Shown: positions 1-6,380, counted from the first letter of the stretch. The stretch is DNA of 11,317 nt from an uncultured Oscillospiraceae bacterium (GCA_902490585.1 CABUEI010000058.1:1-11317); one strand, 5' to 3'. The notes: generated from the letters alone by a model not told the origin. A program made the numbers and translations.

Positions 1-1977
1 CCAGGATATGCTTTCCGACTTTCCGCCGATCGAGAATACACTGTCACCTGCTTTGAGAGTAATACCGCTTTCGGAAAAGTACGCCGATAACTTATTATCA
101 AGGCTCTTTATGCCGTAAGCGGTATCGTTTATATCTTCATTGCGGTATTGTGTAAGATACTGTGACCTTAGAAAATCCGCACGTTCCTGTGCAGTATGAC
201 CGGGCTTCTTGAAGTATGCAATTATTGTCTGTCTGCTGTTACGGTTTTTGATACTTCCGAGCCTTAACAGATTATCAAAATGTTCAGACTTGATATTTTC
301 TACCGGAAGTACAGAGCTTTCAGTGACAGCCGGTAAGTTCATTTCAAAGAAAGTGAGCTGCTCGTCGTTTTCTTCTTTCTGCGGCTCTATATCAACATAG
401 TCTGTCTGCTCTCTGTCAAGCTCATCAGCACTGAGATATTCGTGTGCCGTTATCATATCGTCAATTATGCCGGCAACGTCCGTCCACGATAAGTGCATAT
501 CCGCTGTCATACTGAAATATGTCGGACCTTTCCATATTTCAAGTCCGTTTATTTCATTATGATAACCGTATCGTTCCTCACCTATGATAATCTCGGTATA
601 ATCGTTATTGTACGAATCTCTGAGGTATTCCGCCTTGCTATGAATGTCAGCGGCAGAAAGAAAAAAGCCGGTTATTTCGTTTTTGCTGTGTTTCAGATAA
701 CGGTCATACAGCAATACCGACTTGATTTCGTCAGATGTAAGGCTATCAGATAGAACAACAGCGGGGGCGTCTGCCTCCGCTGTCATATCGTTATATTCGT
801 CTGCTTCTTCTGTTACTGAGCGTAAATTATCTCCTGCTGTACCTGTTCCTCTGCCATCATTCTCAGCGAATTGCAGATTCTCGTCCATTCGAGCGGATTG
901 CTGTTCTGCAATTCGTCCGTCGCTCCGTACTTCTCCCTGTTCTTCTCCACGAATTCCGATACTCTGCTGATACACTGTTCGTTCACTGTCAGCAGGTGCT
1001 GTTCCAGCTCTCCGTTTATCATCAGCTGATTGAACGTCATCGGTATCGGCTTCTGCTCTCTGAGGAACTTCAACCTCATTCTGCCGTACTTGCCGATGTC
1101 GATCTTCTCCTCCTTCGTATCCGAGAACGGAAGATATGTTTCCGTTTCTCTGTCGAATTTGTATGTTATCTCCACGCCGTCTATCACTTTCGTTATCGTC
1201 GTTTCGGGCTGTTTCTCGTATGCGTTCATAGTATTCCTCCTTCAGAATGGCTTTCATTGTTTTTTCGATACTGCGTAATACTTCTTCGCTTGTCTGATTG
1301 ATAACATCTCCGACAGCGGTAATAGCGTTTACAGTGTCAAAATTGTATATGTCGCTGAAATCTGCGTCATATTCTATACCGCAACGGTGAAGTATTGCGT
1401 ATGTGGCACTCTCACTGGCGAAGCGTTCACAAACCGCCGATAAAGCAAATTCGTCAAGATCTTCCGCCGCTGAGCCTTCCACCGATTTTATTATATTACT
1501 CTGTAAATCTTTTGTCAAGTATATTATGCGTTCACGGACAATTTTCTTGACTGCTTCTTCGAGATTGATCGCGTCCGTAACACCGTATGACTGTTTCAGT
1601 TCGTTGTACACACGTTCTTCGCAGGTATCATCAATCGTCCAGAAGTACGGAGTTTTCGACTGTTCGTTTACCTTGACCGTATTGGCTATGTCAAACACAT
1701 AGCGTATATTCGTAACGTTGACGTTATCATTTGAATATACAAGACCGATTGCTTCGCTCGTTCTGATAACACGGCGGTTTGTAGCCTTTTTCCACGTTTT
1801 TATCTCGGCACAGGCTGTGGCATTCGGCTTCTGTGCAAAGATAGATACACTGTCCTTAAAACCGTATTTGTATAGTCGTGACGAGGTTTCAAGGAACCTT
1901 TTCCATTCTTCCTGCGACCGGCTGAAGCGTCTGAGCTTGGCTTTCAGCAAGTCGTGATACTGCTTTGATGTCAGCAT
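1..1977 (-). CDS. Giant ICE protein, ArdC-like N-terminus then helicase-type accessory repeats (5' part, runs off window)
   Basis: An uninterrupted leftward frame runs from ATG at 1977 to base 1, giving the first 659 residues of a protein that continues outside. The start is set by AAAGGAG about 8 nt upstream. Residues 1-230 (KQYHDLLKAKL, RLYKYGF, IFAQKPNATACAEIKTWKKA, IRYVFDIANT) match my memory of the ArdC-like N-terminus of very large SNF2-helicase/methyltransferase proteins in clostridial conjugative elements. Residues about 250-400 are a hydrophilic G/R/D/E/Q-rich linker. Two related units follow: one at about 430-520 (LSAADIHSKAEYLRDSY ... LSWTDVAGIIDDMI) and one from about 580 (KKPGHTAQERADFLRSQY ... 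ISW), separated by QLTFFEMNLP. No helicase or methylase motif lies within the visible part, so enzymatic activity is inferred from family architecture. It is the last visible gene of the parA operon. The linker codons are shared with a nested tnpV gene. Confidence 0.8.
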   Translation of the reverse strand, partial: MLTSKQYHDLLKAKLRRFSRSQEEWKRFLETSSRLYKYGFKDSVSIFAQKPNATACAEIKTWKKATNRRVIRTSEAIGLVYSNDNVNVTNIRYVFDIANTVKVNEQSKTPYFWTIDDTCEERVYNELKQSYGVTDAINLEEAVKKIVRERIIYLTKDLQSNIIKSVEGSAAEDLDEFALSAVCERFASESATYAILHRCGIEYDADFSDIYNFDTVNAITAVGDVINQTSEEVLRSIEKTMKAILKEEYYERIRETARNDDNESDRRRGDNIQIRQRNGNISSVLGYEGGEDRHRQVRQNEVEVPQRAEADTDDVQSADDKRRAGTAPADSERTVYQQSIGIRGEEQGEVRSDGRIAEQQSARMDENLQFAENDGRGTGTAGDNLRSVTEEADEYNDMTAEADAPAVVLSDSLTSDEIKSVLLYDRYLKHSKNEITGFFLSAADIHSKAEYLRDSYNNDYTEIIIGEERYGYHNEINGLEIWKGPTYFSMTADMHLSWTDVAGIIDDMITAHEYLSADELDREQTDYVDIEPQKEENDEQLTFFEMNLPAVTESSVLPVENIKSEHFDNLLRLGSIKNRNSRQTIIAYFKKPGHTAQERADFLRSQYLTQYRNEDINDTAYGIKSLDNKLSAYFSESGITLKAGDSVFSIGGKSESISW
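813..1229 (-). CDS. tnpV: TnpV-family transposon-encoded protein, nested in another frame of the giant gene
   Basis: This 138-aa protein lies entirely inside the giant gene in the +1 frame. The core (IDIGKYGRMRLKFLREQKP, then INGELEQHL, then NPLEWTRICNSLRMMAEE, ending EIIYAQ) matches the TnpV family: G-K-Y-G-R-x-R, a ligand-like G-x-L-x-x-H-L, W-x-x-x-x-N-x-x-R-x-x-A-E-E. TnpV is named from a small gene of clostridial Tn4451-type transposons; its biochemical role is not established. A near-consensus AAGGAGG sits 6 nt before the ATG, which argues that this frame is translated and is not a shadow. The C-terminal half looks helical and charged. The overlap covers giant-protein residues about 250-388. 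An excision or DNA-binding accessory role would fit the context but is inference. Confidence 0.8.
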   Translation of the reverse strand: MNAYEKQPETTITKVIDGVEITYKFDRETETYLPFSDTKEEKIDIGKYGRMRLKFLREQKPIPMTFNQLMINGELEQHLLTVNEQCISRVSEFVEKNREKYGATDELQNSNPLEWTRICNSLRMMAEEQVQQEIIYAQ

Positions 1978-2016
1978 TGTATATTCTCCTTTAAACGATG
2001 ATTGAGTTTGTGTTTC

Positions 2017-2059
2017 AGCCTACAGAATACTTTCTTTTTCTGCAGGCTTTAAATGCCTG
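2017..2059 (-). promoter_or_regulatory. Two mutually exclusive hairpins between the winged-helix gene and the giant gene
   Basis: Arms 2017-2027 and 2038-2048 form an 11-bp stem with one G-U pair. A second, 5-bp stem (2043-2047 with 2055-2059) uses the same GCCTG bases and spans the stop codon of the winged-helix gene. There is no U-tract, so this is not a classic terminator. The alternative pairing could couple translation through the stop codon to expression of the giant gene; that function is inference. Confidence 0.4.
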
Positions 2060-2897
2060 TGGCGTATTGCTCCAATGCCCATTCGTCGAGCTTGTACACG
2101 TCAAAACTGCTGTTGGTGCTTTCTTCAAACTGTGTCCGTACTGTTGTTTTACAGCTTTCGGCAAGTGAGAATACAAGCGATGTTATGTATGCTTTAAGAT
2201 TATTTATCTTGCTCCTATGCTTTTCACAGCAATCAGTGATATACTGCATACCGTTCTCGTCAATACAGCCGACAGCTTCAGATACTTCTCCCGGTGTCTT
2301 GTATTCCCCGTGATAGTAAGTGCCTTTGTCCATAGCTGTCTGCATAACATCAGCAATCGTCTTTTGCTGATGTTTATATAACTTCTGATTATTTTCTTTT
2401 GTTTTATAAGTATGTTCTGCCGAAACGGCATAACTTGTTGCTGACTTTCGGCTGTTCTTGTTCTGCCGTTTTGGCTGAACAGCAGAATCGCCTTCTATTG
2501 CCTTTGATTTTTCGGTTTCCGCAGTAGTTTCACCGAGAATTGCTTTTCCTTTTTCGATAAGTGCAACTATTTTTTCGTAAGCGTTGCAAATAAAAAAGGA
2601 ACGCTTAGCAGGCATTCCTTTACGTTTGCATTCGATAAGTCCTTCTTTTACAAGAATGGCTATGGCTCTTTTCTGTGTCTTTTCGGACAATGCGGTGCTT
2701 CGCCATAAGTCATCAATGGTCGAATAAAACCAGTCATCCGGTATCATATCGTGCTTGCTGTAGTATGCATACTTTGCAAGCAGAGCATTGTATATAATAG
2801 CTACATCTGCACCAAGAGCGTGTGACAGGTAGCGATTCGCACTGACGGTATTTGTGGCATTGATAATATCAAATACCGTGTTCAGTTTTTCGTTCAT
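2049..2897 (-). CDS. Winged-helix DNA-binding protein, putative replication/mobilization accessory protein
   Basis: The protein has 282 residues when started at the ATG at 2897, which follows GGAGG by 7 nt. An in-frame ATG at 2945 would overlap the upstream gene and has a poorer ribosome site, so I reject it. Residues about 25-105 look like a winged helix: LGADVAIIYNALLAKYAYY, STIDDLWRSTALSEKTQKRA as helix-turn-helix, LVKEGLIECKRKGMPAKRSFFI as the wing. Residues about 125-170 are a K/N/Q/S-rich linker and the remainder is a helical C-terminal domain. The layout resembles helix-turn-helix replication-initiator-like proteins in phages and ICEs of Firmicutes, but I see no residue proving origin binding. 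It sits in the par operon, 16 nt after the 88-aa gene and 71 nt before the giant gene, which fits a role in element replication or maintenance. Confidence 0.6.
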   Translation of the reverse strand: MNEKLNTVFDIINATNTVSANRYLSHALGADVAIIYNALLAKYAYYSKHDMIPDDWFYSTIDDLWRSTALSEKTQKRAIAILVKEGLIECKRKGMPAKRSFFICNAYEKIVALIEKGKAILGETTAETEKSKAIEGDSAVQPKRQNKNSRKSATSYAVSAEHTYKTKENNQKLYKHQQKTIADVMQTAMDKGTYYHGEYKTPGEVSEAVGCIDENGMQYITDCCEKHRSKINNLKAYITSLVFSLAESCKTTVRTQFEESTNSSFDVYKLDEWALEQYATGI

Positions 2898-2913
2898 TGT
2901 ATTTCCTCCGTTT

Positions 2914-3180
2914 TTAACCGAGTATTTCATCGAGCTGTCCTGCAAGTCTTTTTATCTCTCGCTTAGCCCTCTTTGTTCGAGCCTGCTCACTAACGTGAGT
3001 TATAAGATAATCGGAGAATTCGACTAACGTCATGTTGCAGTGGTCGGTCATAGCCACCGCAAAGAGCAGTTTAGTGTCATCGGCAAGATCACGCCTTGCC
3101 ATAAGTTTTTTCGGAAAATAAATGTCGCTACCGTTTGTGATAGCGACAATATGGTTTATTTTGTTTTCTGTTGCAGTCAT
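2914..3180 (-). CDS. Conserved-context small protein, 88 aa, unknown function
   Basis: I do not recognise a family. The ATG at 3180 is preceded by AAAGGAG with good spacing, and the gene lies 12 nt after the 98-aa gene and 16 nt before the winged-helix gene, so it is a tight operon member. It has an N-terminal strand-like part (INHIVAITNGSDIYFPKKL), a hydrophobic helix (DDTKLLFAVAMTD), and a basic amphipathic C-terminus (SEQARTKRAKREIKRLAGQL). The segment FPKKLMARRDLADDTKLLFA weakly recalls the start of RepA_N-type initiators (x-P-K-x-L ... D-x-K-L-L-Y), but that resemblance is too slight to assign a function. The basic C-terminal helix could contact DNA. An 8-bp inverted repeat lies within its coding sequence. 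Confidence 0.6.
   Translation of the reverse strand: MTATENKINHIVAITNGSDIYFPKKLMARRDLADDTKLLFAVAMTDHCNMTLVEFSDYLITHVSEQARTKRAKREIKRLAGQLDEILG
3123..3148. repeat. Inverted repeat with 8-bp perfect arms inside the 88-aa gene
   Basis: TGTCGCTA (3123-3130) and TAGCGACA (3141-3148) are perfect inverted arms separated by 10 bp. The arms share the TGTCGC core with inverted repeats upstream of parA. It may be a protein-binding site or coincidence, since TGTCGC is not rare in this window. Confidence 0.4.
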
Positions 3181-3192
3181 ATTTTTCTCCTT

Positions 3193-3489
3193 TTACAGTT
3201 CCGGTTCCTCATCATTCTCGTTCTCGTCATTCTGAAATTCGTTTTCCGCAATCAGATTTTCAGATGCCCATTTTTTCGCTTTGTCAAGCGAATCACACCT
3301 ATAAACTATTTCAAAACGGTTTTCTTTGATGTTGTCAATTTCAACGCCATAGGAATTTTCATCGTATTTAGCTATCCAGGCAAATTTGCCGTATTCTTTG
3401 TGGTTTATTATTGTACTCCACAATGAAGGGTTTCCGTTTTCATCATCAGCTTCATGTATTATTTTCCATGTCAAATCTTTTATGTTCAT
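3193..3489 (-). CDS. Acidic 98-aa protein, unknown function, translationally coupled to parB
   Basis: The start ATG (3489) overlaps the parB stop as ATGA, and its GAGGAG ribosome site is formed by the last codons of parB, so translation is probably coupled. The product looks like a small alpha/beta domain: WKIIHEADDENGNPSLWST, then alternating strands (YGKFAWIAKYDENSYGVEI, RFEIVYRC), then a helix (DSLDKAKKWASENL) and a strongly acidic tail (NDENENDEEPEL). It is acidic overall. I cannot assign a family. Strand-strand-helix proteins ending in a 'SLDxAKKWA' helix are common small accessory proteins in mobile elements. A DNA-mimic or ParB-partner role is possible only as speculation. Confidence 0.65.
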   Translation of the reverse strand: MNIKDLTWKIIHEADDENGNPSLWSTIINHKEYGKFAWIAKYDENSYGVEIDNIKENRFEIVYRCDSLDKAKKWASENLIAENEFQNDENENDEEPEL

Positions 3490-4490
3490 ATATCAAACTC
3501 CTCATTGTCATCCATCAGAATTCCGTCAATACTATCTACATTATTAGCGGCTGTTGTTTCGGTAATAAAGCCTTTATCATTGCAGTAATCGGCTATCTGT
3601 GCTTGATTATTTGACAAGAGCCATCGCACAAGCGGCTCGATTTCTTCTTTCGGAAGTCCCATAACACTGTCTGCAATGTCAGCGTAATGGATTTTGATTA
3701 TATCGCTTTGCTTTTTTTCTTTCTGTGGCTTTTTTTCAAGGATCTCTGCAATATCATCAACCGATAACGGCTTAACAGTTGCTTCAAGCTGTATTTCTTT
3801 AGCCTGTTTTTCATCTACGGTTGCCTTTTCGCCCTCGCTGATGAGATACTCCGATAAGCTGTTCTGCGTTTCAGAATCGACGGAAGATACAGCGACACCG
3901 ACAGATAACTTAATTCGGTCCGTATCCACCATATCGAGCAGTTCCGGTGTTAATCGGCTGATTGCAATGTATCTCTGTACTGACTTACGGCTTTCGCCGT
4001 TCTCTTTTGCTATGACAGCTGTAGGATTTGTTGCTCCGAGTTCTTTCAAGCATTCCTGCTTAATCTTGTATGCTAACGCACGTTCTTTGGCAGTGAGTTT
4101 ATGTCGTTGCTCAAGATTTGTGTCAACCATCATCAGCTTTCGCTGAGTAGCTGTAAGCTCATTTCTGATAACAGCGTCTATGCTGTCCATATTATTCTTT
4201 TGACACGCACGAAAGCGATTGTGTCCGGCTATAATCATATAGCGTCCGTCAGATTTACGGCTCACGATAATCGGCTGTAATAAGCCGTTGACCTTTATGC
4301 TCTCTGCAAGTTCGTCAATTTTATCGACTGTGTACGACTTAAACGGGTGCAGACTTTCCGTATAAGGATCAATCATATCTATCGGGATAGGTGTTATTTT
4401 AATTGTATCATCCCCAGCCGGCAGAGAAGAAAAAGAGGAAAGCCCATTGAGCTTTCCCTTTGCCTTTATATTTGTAAAATCAAATGCCAT
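3486..4490 (-). CDS. parB: ParB/Spo0J-family partition protein
   Basis: This is a 334-aa ParB-family protein, a centromere-binding partition factor and CTP-dependent DNA clamp in characterised relatives. The N-terminal ParB/Srx-type domain spans about residues 30-125: I-D-P-Y, DELAESIKVNGLLQPIIV (about 59-76), and the nucleotide-binding motif AGHNRFRA (88-95). That motif has HN where chromosomal ParB has GERRFRA, a variant common in mobile-element ParBs. EQRHKLTAKERALAYK follows, then a helix-turn-helix at about 155-190 (AVIAKENGESRKSVQRYIAI). The C-terminal 100 residues are charged, ending in an acidic DDNEEFDI tail. The ATG is 1 nt after the parA stop, with GAGAGG inside the end of parA. 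It pairs with ParA to stabilise an excised or replicating form of the element. Confidence 0.92.
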   Translation of the reverse strand: MAFDFTNIKAKGKLNGLSSFSSLPAGDDTIKITPIPIDMIDPYTESLHPFKSYTVDKIDELAESIKVNGLLQPIIVSRKSDGRYMIIAGHNRFRACQKNNMDSIDAVIRNELTATQRKLMMVDTNLEQRHKLTAKERALAYKIKQECLKELGATNPTAVIAKENGESRKSVQRYIAISRLTPELLDMVDTDRIKLSVGVAVSSVDSETQNSLSEYLISEGEKATVDEKQAKEIQLEATVKPLSVDDIAEILEKKPQKEKKQSDIIKIHYADIADSVMGLPKEEIEPLVRWLLSNNQAQIADYCNDKGFITETTAANNVDSIDGILMDDNEEFDI

Positions 4491-4491
4491 A

Positions 4492-5265
4492 TTATTTGCA
4501 CCTCTCTATAAGTTCTCTCGTCAGCTCAGCGTACTGTCCGCCGAGTTTTGTATTTATCGTCATAGCTTTCTGCTCCGCTGTGCTGTTGCTCGCCATAACA
4601 CTTTTTGAAATACGGCTCTCAAAAACAAGATTGCCGTATCTGCTCTTGAGTGCTTCGTCAACACCTTTTGTCATATTTGTGTTATCACACATTGTTTCTA
4701 TAACGCCGTAAACCGTTAATGCCGGGTTGAGTTCCTTTGCCATTGCGATGATTTCTTCAAACTGGATTATTCCGTTCAGTGCAAACTTCTGCGTCTGCAC
4801 CGGTATAAGTACACCGTTGGCGGCTACAAGTGCATTGACAACAAGGATTCCAAGCGACGGTAAACAGTCAATTATTATGTAGTCGTATTTATCGAAAATT
4901 GCTTTCGACAGCAATTTGCGAAGTATCATTTCTCTGCCGATTGCAGACGCCATAAACATATCAGCCATAGACAGTGATATGTCGGACGGAATGTAGTCTA
5001 TTCCGTCAGCGGTGCTTGTCAGAATAGCGGCATTTATCATATCATCTGTGATATTCTTAGACATTTCAGCCTTGATTAAGTCGGTAATAACCGGCGTTCC
5101 TTCGTCACCTGTATATCCGAGATAGTCAGACAGATTACCCTGTCCGTCAAGGTCGATGCAAAGGACGTTGTATCCTCCACGCTTGAGATTAGCCGCAAGA
5201 TTAACAACGGTTGTAGTTTTACCTACTCCGCCTTTCTGATTAGCTACAGTAATGATTTTTTTCAT
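4492..5265 (-). CDS. parA: ParA-family partition ATPase
   Basis: This 257-aa Walker-type ATPase starts MKKIITVANQ and carries the deviant P-loop KGGVGKTT at residues 11-18, including the signature lysine (K11) that defines ParA/MinD dimers. The A' motif is DLDGQGN (38-44), where most relatives have DLDPQGN. Walker B is YIIIDCLPSLG (about 129-139, D133). The length matches small type Ib/Soj-like ParAs without an N-terminal helix-turn-helix, so autoregulation would probably rely on ParB or another protein. The start has AGAGG 7 nt upstream. It is the first gene of the maintenance operon and is preceded by a long structured leader. In relatives, ATP-bound dimers coat the nucleoid and ParB stimulates hydrolysis to move DNA cargo. 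Confidence 0.95.
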   Translation of the reverse strand: MKKIITVANQKGGVGKTTTVVNLAANLKRGGYNVLCIDLDGQGNLSDYLGYTGDEGTPVITDLIKAEMSKNITDDMINAAILTSTADGIDYIPSDISLSMADMFMASAIGREMILRKLLSKAIFDKYDYIIIDCLPSLGILVVNALVAANGVLIPVQTQKFALNGIIQFEEIIAMAKELNPALTVYGVIETMCDNTNMTKGVDEALKSRYGNLVFESRISKSVMASNSTAEQKAMTINTKLGGQYAELTRELIERCK

Positions 5266-5283
5266 AAGTAAACCTCTTCTTTC

Positions 5284-5299
5284 TGTTGCTGTCGCAACA
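5284..5299. repeat. Inverted repeat TGTTGC-4-GCAACA just upstream of parA
   Basis: Six-bp perfect arms (5284-5289, 5294-5299) around TGTC lie 19 bp upstream of the parA start. Position and symmetry suit an operator or parS half-site. It shares TGTCGCA with the larger palindrome at 5497-5519. Confidence 0.4.
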
Positions 5300-5496
5300 C
5301 ATAAAAATCAAGCCTCTTTTAAAAATAACACCGGGAAAGGACGGCAGGCTTACTTTTCCGTCCTCGATGTAGCTATCATCGCCCGATGTTACGGAACACT
5401 TCCATTCCCATCATAAGAAACTACCTCTTAATACTGTGTTCCGATGGTGAGAGCCGGCAGAGTTGCACTGCCACAGGATGCTGTTGCTCCCATATA

Positions 5497-5519
5497 AGGT
5501 GCGACACCGTGTCGCACCT
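5497..5519 (-). terminator. 11-bp perfect palindrome after the lipoprotein gene (terminator or protein-binding site)
   Basis: Arms of 11 bp (AGGTGCGACAC and its complement) surround one central base. It begins 7 nt after the lipoprotein stop codon on the leftward strand and is followed by TTATAT. This could be a weak intrinsic terminator for the lipoprotein transcript, but the missing U-run and near-perfect symmetry equally suit a dimeric DNA-binding protein such as ParB or a repressor. Confidence 0.5.
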
Positions 5520-5526
5520 GGTACAC

Positions 5527-6195
5527 TTATACTTTAGCTAACGTTGGAATGGTCTTTTCAAGTATTTCGGTCATTTTGTTTAGTTCATCGTGCGTTGCGT
5601 TGTCATTTACAACAAAACAGGAAATATATACATAATTGTTATTGATTACAAAATAGTAGCCGTACTCAGCTTTCGTAAACATTTCATTATACGCTTTATT
5701 TTCATAAGAATAGGACAAAGCAACTCTTGTCATTTCAATTCCATTAATCGTTATGTTGTTCGATTTATTAACAACAGCTGTATCCATATCTACATTTCCG
5801 GTAAAGTTAATAATATCATTCATATCTTTATCAAAATCAAAAGAATACGAAGTTTTTACACAAACAAAACCTTTATATTGTTCATCTGCATCAAAAGCGT
5901 ATATATACCCGGCATTTGGCGATGGAATCTGCCAGTTTATATCATCCGGCAAAGTCAAGCTATATTCTTCTATATGACCTATGTAAAAATTCATCGCTTG
6001 AGATTCATTTTTCTCAGCTGACGTCAATGAACTTATTAAGTCAATTTCAACGTCACTTGAAGTAAAGACATTGTTCGATGTACTCGTTTCCACATTTAAA
6101 TCCGTACTTGTAATAGTTGCATCAATAGATGAGTTAGTGCATCCCGATAAAGATATAATCGCCACTGCACATAAAATTGGTAAAAGTTTTTTCAT
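5527..6195 (-). CDS. Secreted lipoprotein of unknown function, carried by the element
   Basis: This 222-aa protein has a clear lipoprotein signal: MKK, a hydrophobic stretch at 4-16, and lipobox LSGC with C19 as the lipidated cysteine. A T/S/N-rich linker runs to about residue 60. The mature domain alternates strands with aromatic residues (MNFYIGHIEEYSLTLPDD, GYIYAFDADEQYKGFVCV, GIEMTRVALSYSYENK, YGYYFVINNNYVYISCFVV) and ends with a helix (THDELNKMTEILEKTIP). Strands closed by a final helix recall PsbP/DcrB-like lipoproteins, but this is a fold impression only. AAAGGAG lies 6 nt before the start, within the end of the 55-aa gene 2 nt upstream, so the two are probably co-translated. Surface exclusion or host-interaction cargo is possible but unproven. 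Confidence 0.8.
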   Translation of the reverse strand: MKKLLPILCAVAIISLSGCTNSSIDATITSTDLNVETSTSNNVFTSSDVEIDLISSLTSAEKNESQAMNFYIGHIEEYSLTLPDDINWQIPSPNAGYIYAFDADEQYKGFVCVKTSYSFDFDKDMNDIINFTGNVDMDTAVVNKSNNITINGIEMTRVALSYSYENKAYNEMFTKAEYGYYFVINNNYVYISCFVVNDNATHDELNKMTEILEKTIPTLAKV

Positions 6196-6197
6196 TG

Positions 6198-6365
6198 TTA
6201 CTCCTTTTCATTCCCTAAAAATTTCTTTTCTTCTTCAAGCATCGCTACATACTGTCCATAGCTCATCTTCTTGTCAAGAGCCATCTTCTCGACTTTTGAT
6301 ATTTCAATTTCGCTTTCTGTTTTACGCTTGTGCGGTGCTGTAAAATCAATTATCTTTGCCGGCAT
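6198..6365 (-). CDS. Small 55-aa protein upstream of the lipoprotein, unknown function
   Basis: An open frame from ATG 6365 to TAA 6198 encodes MPAKIIDFTAPHKRKTESE, then EISKVEKMALDKKMSYGQY, then a Glu/Lys-rich helix ending FLGNEKE. Coding evidence is a near-perfect AGGAGGTGA ribosome site 5-6 nt upstream and its 2-nt spacing to the lipoprotein gene, whose ribosome site overlaps its last codons. It has a basic N-terminus and charged helices with no signal peptide or membrane segment, so it is probably cytoplasmic. It is divergent from the integrase, across a 114-bp region. That position could suit an excisionase or a regulator, but it has no clear helix-turn-helix. I do not recognise a family. 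Confidence 0.7.
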   Translation of the reverse strand: MPAKIIDFTAPHKRKTESEIEISKVEKMALDKKMSYGQYVAMLEEEKKFLGNEKE

Positions 6366-6380
6366 TAGCTCACCTCCTTT

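Larger units (their letters stand above)
5266..5526 (-). other. Hairpin-rich leader upstream of parA; candidate structured RNA, parS or operator region
   Basis: This 261-nt gene-free stretch holds a series of perfect stems. These are 5284-5289/5294-5299 (6 bp), 5339-5344/5358-5363 (6 bp), 5392-5399/5436-5443 (8 bp), 5456-5460/5468-5472 (5 bp, 7-nt loop) and 5497-5507/5509-5519 (11 bp). The single CATCG at 5377-5381 can pair with either CGATG at 5365-5369 or at 5384-5388, giving alternative folds. I could not find a convincing promoter on the leftward strand. It may be a cis-acting leader RNA, an antisense-controlled region, ParB/repressor sites, or an origin. Short leftward reading frames are present (5493-5428, 5414-5376, 5302-5240), but none has strong coding evidence. 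Confidence 0.5.

Noticed and set aside
996..1301. Rightward open frames opposite the tnpV/giant region
   Set aside because: They are antisense to two supported leftward genes, lack ribosome sites and give unnatural Phe/Leu/Arg-rich products.
2204..2431. Leftward 75-aa frame inside the winged-helix gene
   Set aside because: It lies wholly within a well-supported gene, has no recognisable family and no clear Shine-Dalgarno, unlike the tnpV case.
2898..2945. Earlier start for the winged-helix gene at 2945
   Set aside because: It would overlap the upstream gene and lacks a good ribosome site, while GGAGG precisely precedes the ATG at 2897.
5266..5526. CRISPR or tandem repeat array in the hairpin-rich leader
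   Set aside because: The stems differ in sequence and there are no regularly spaced identical repeats.
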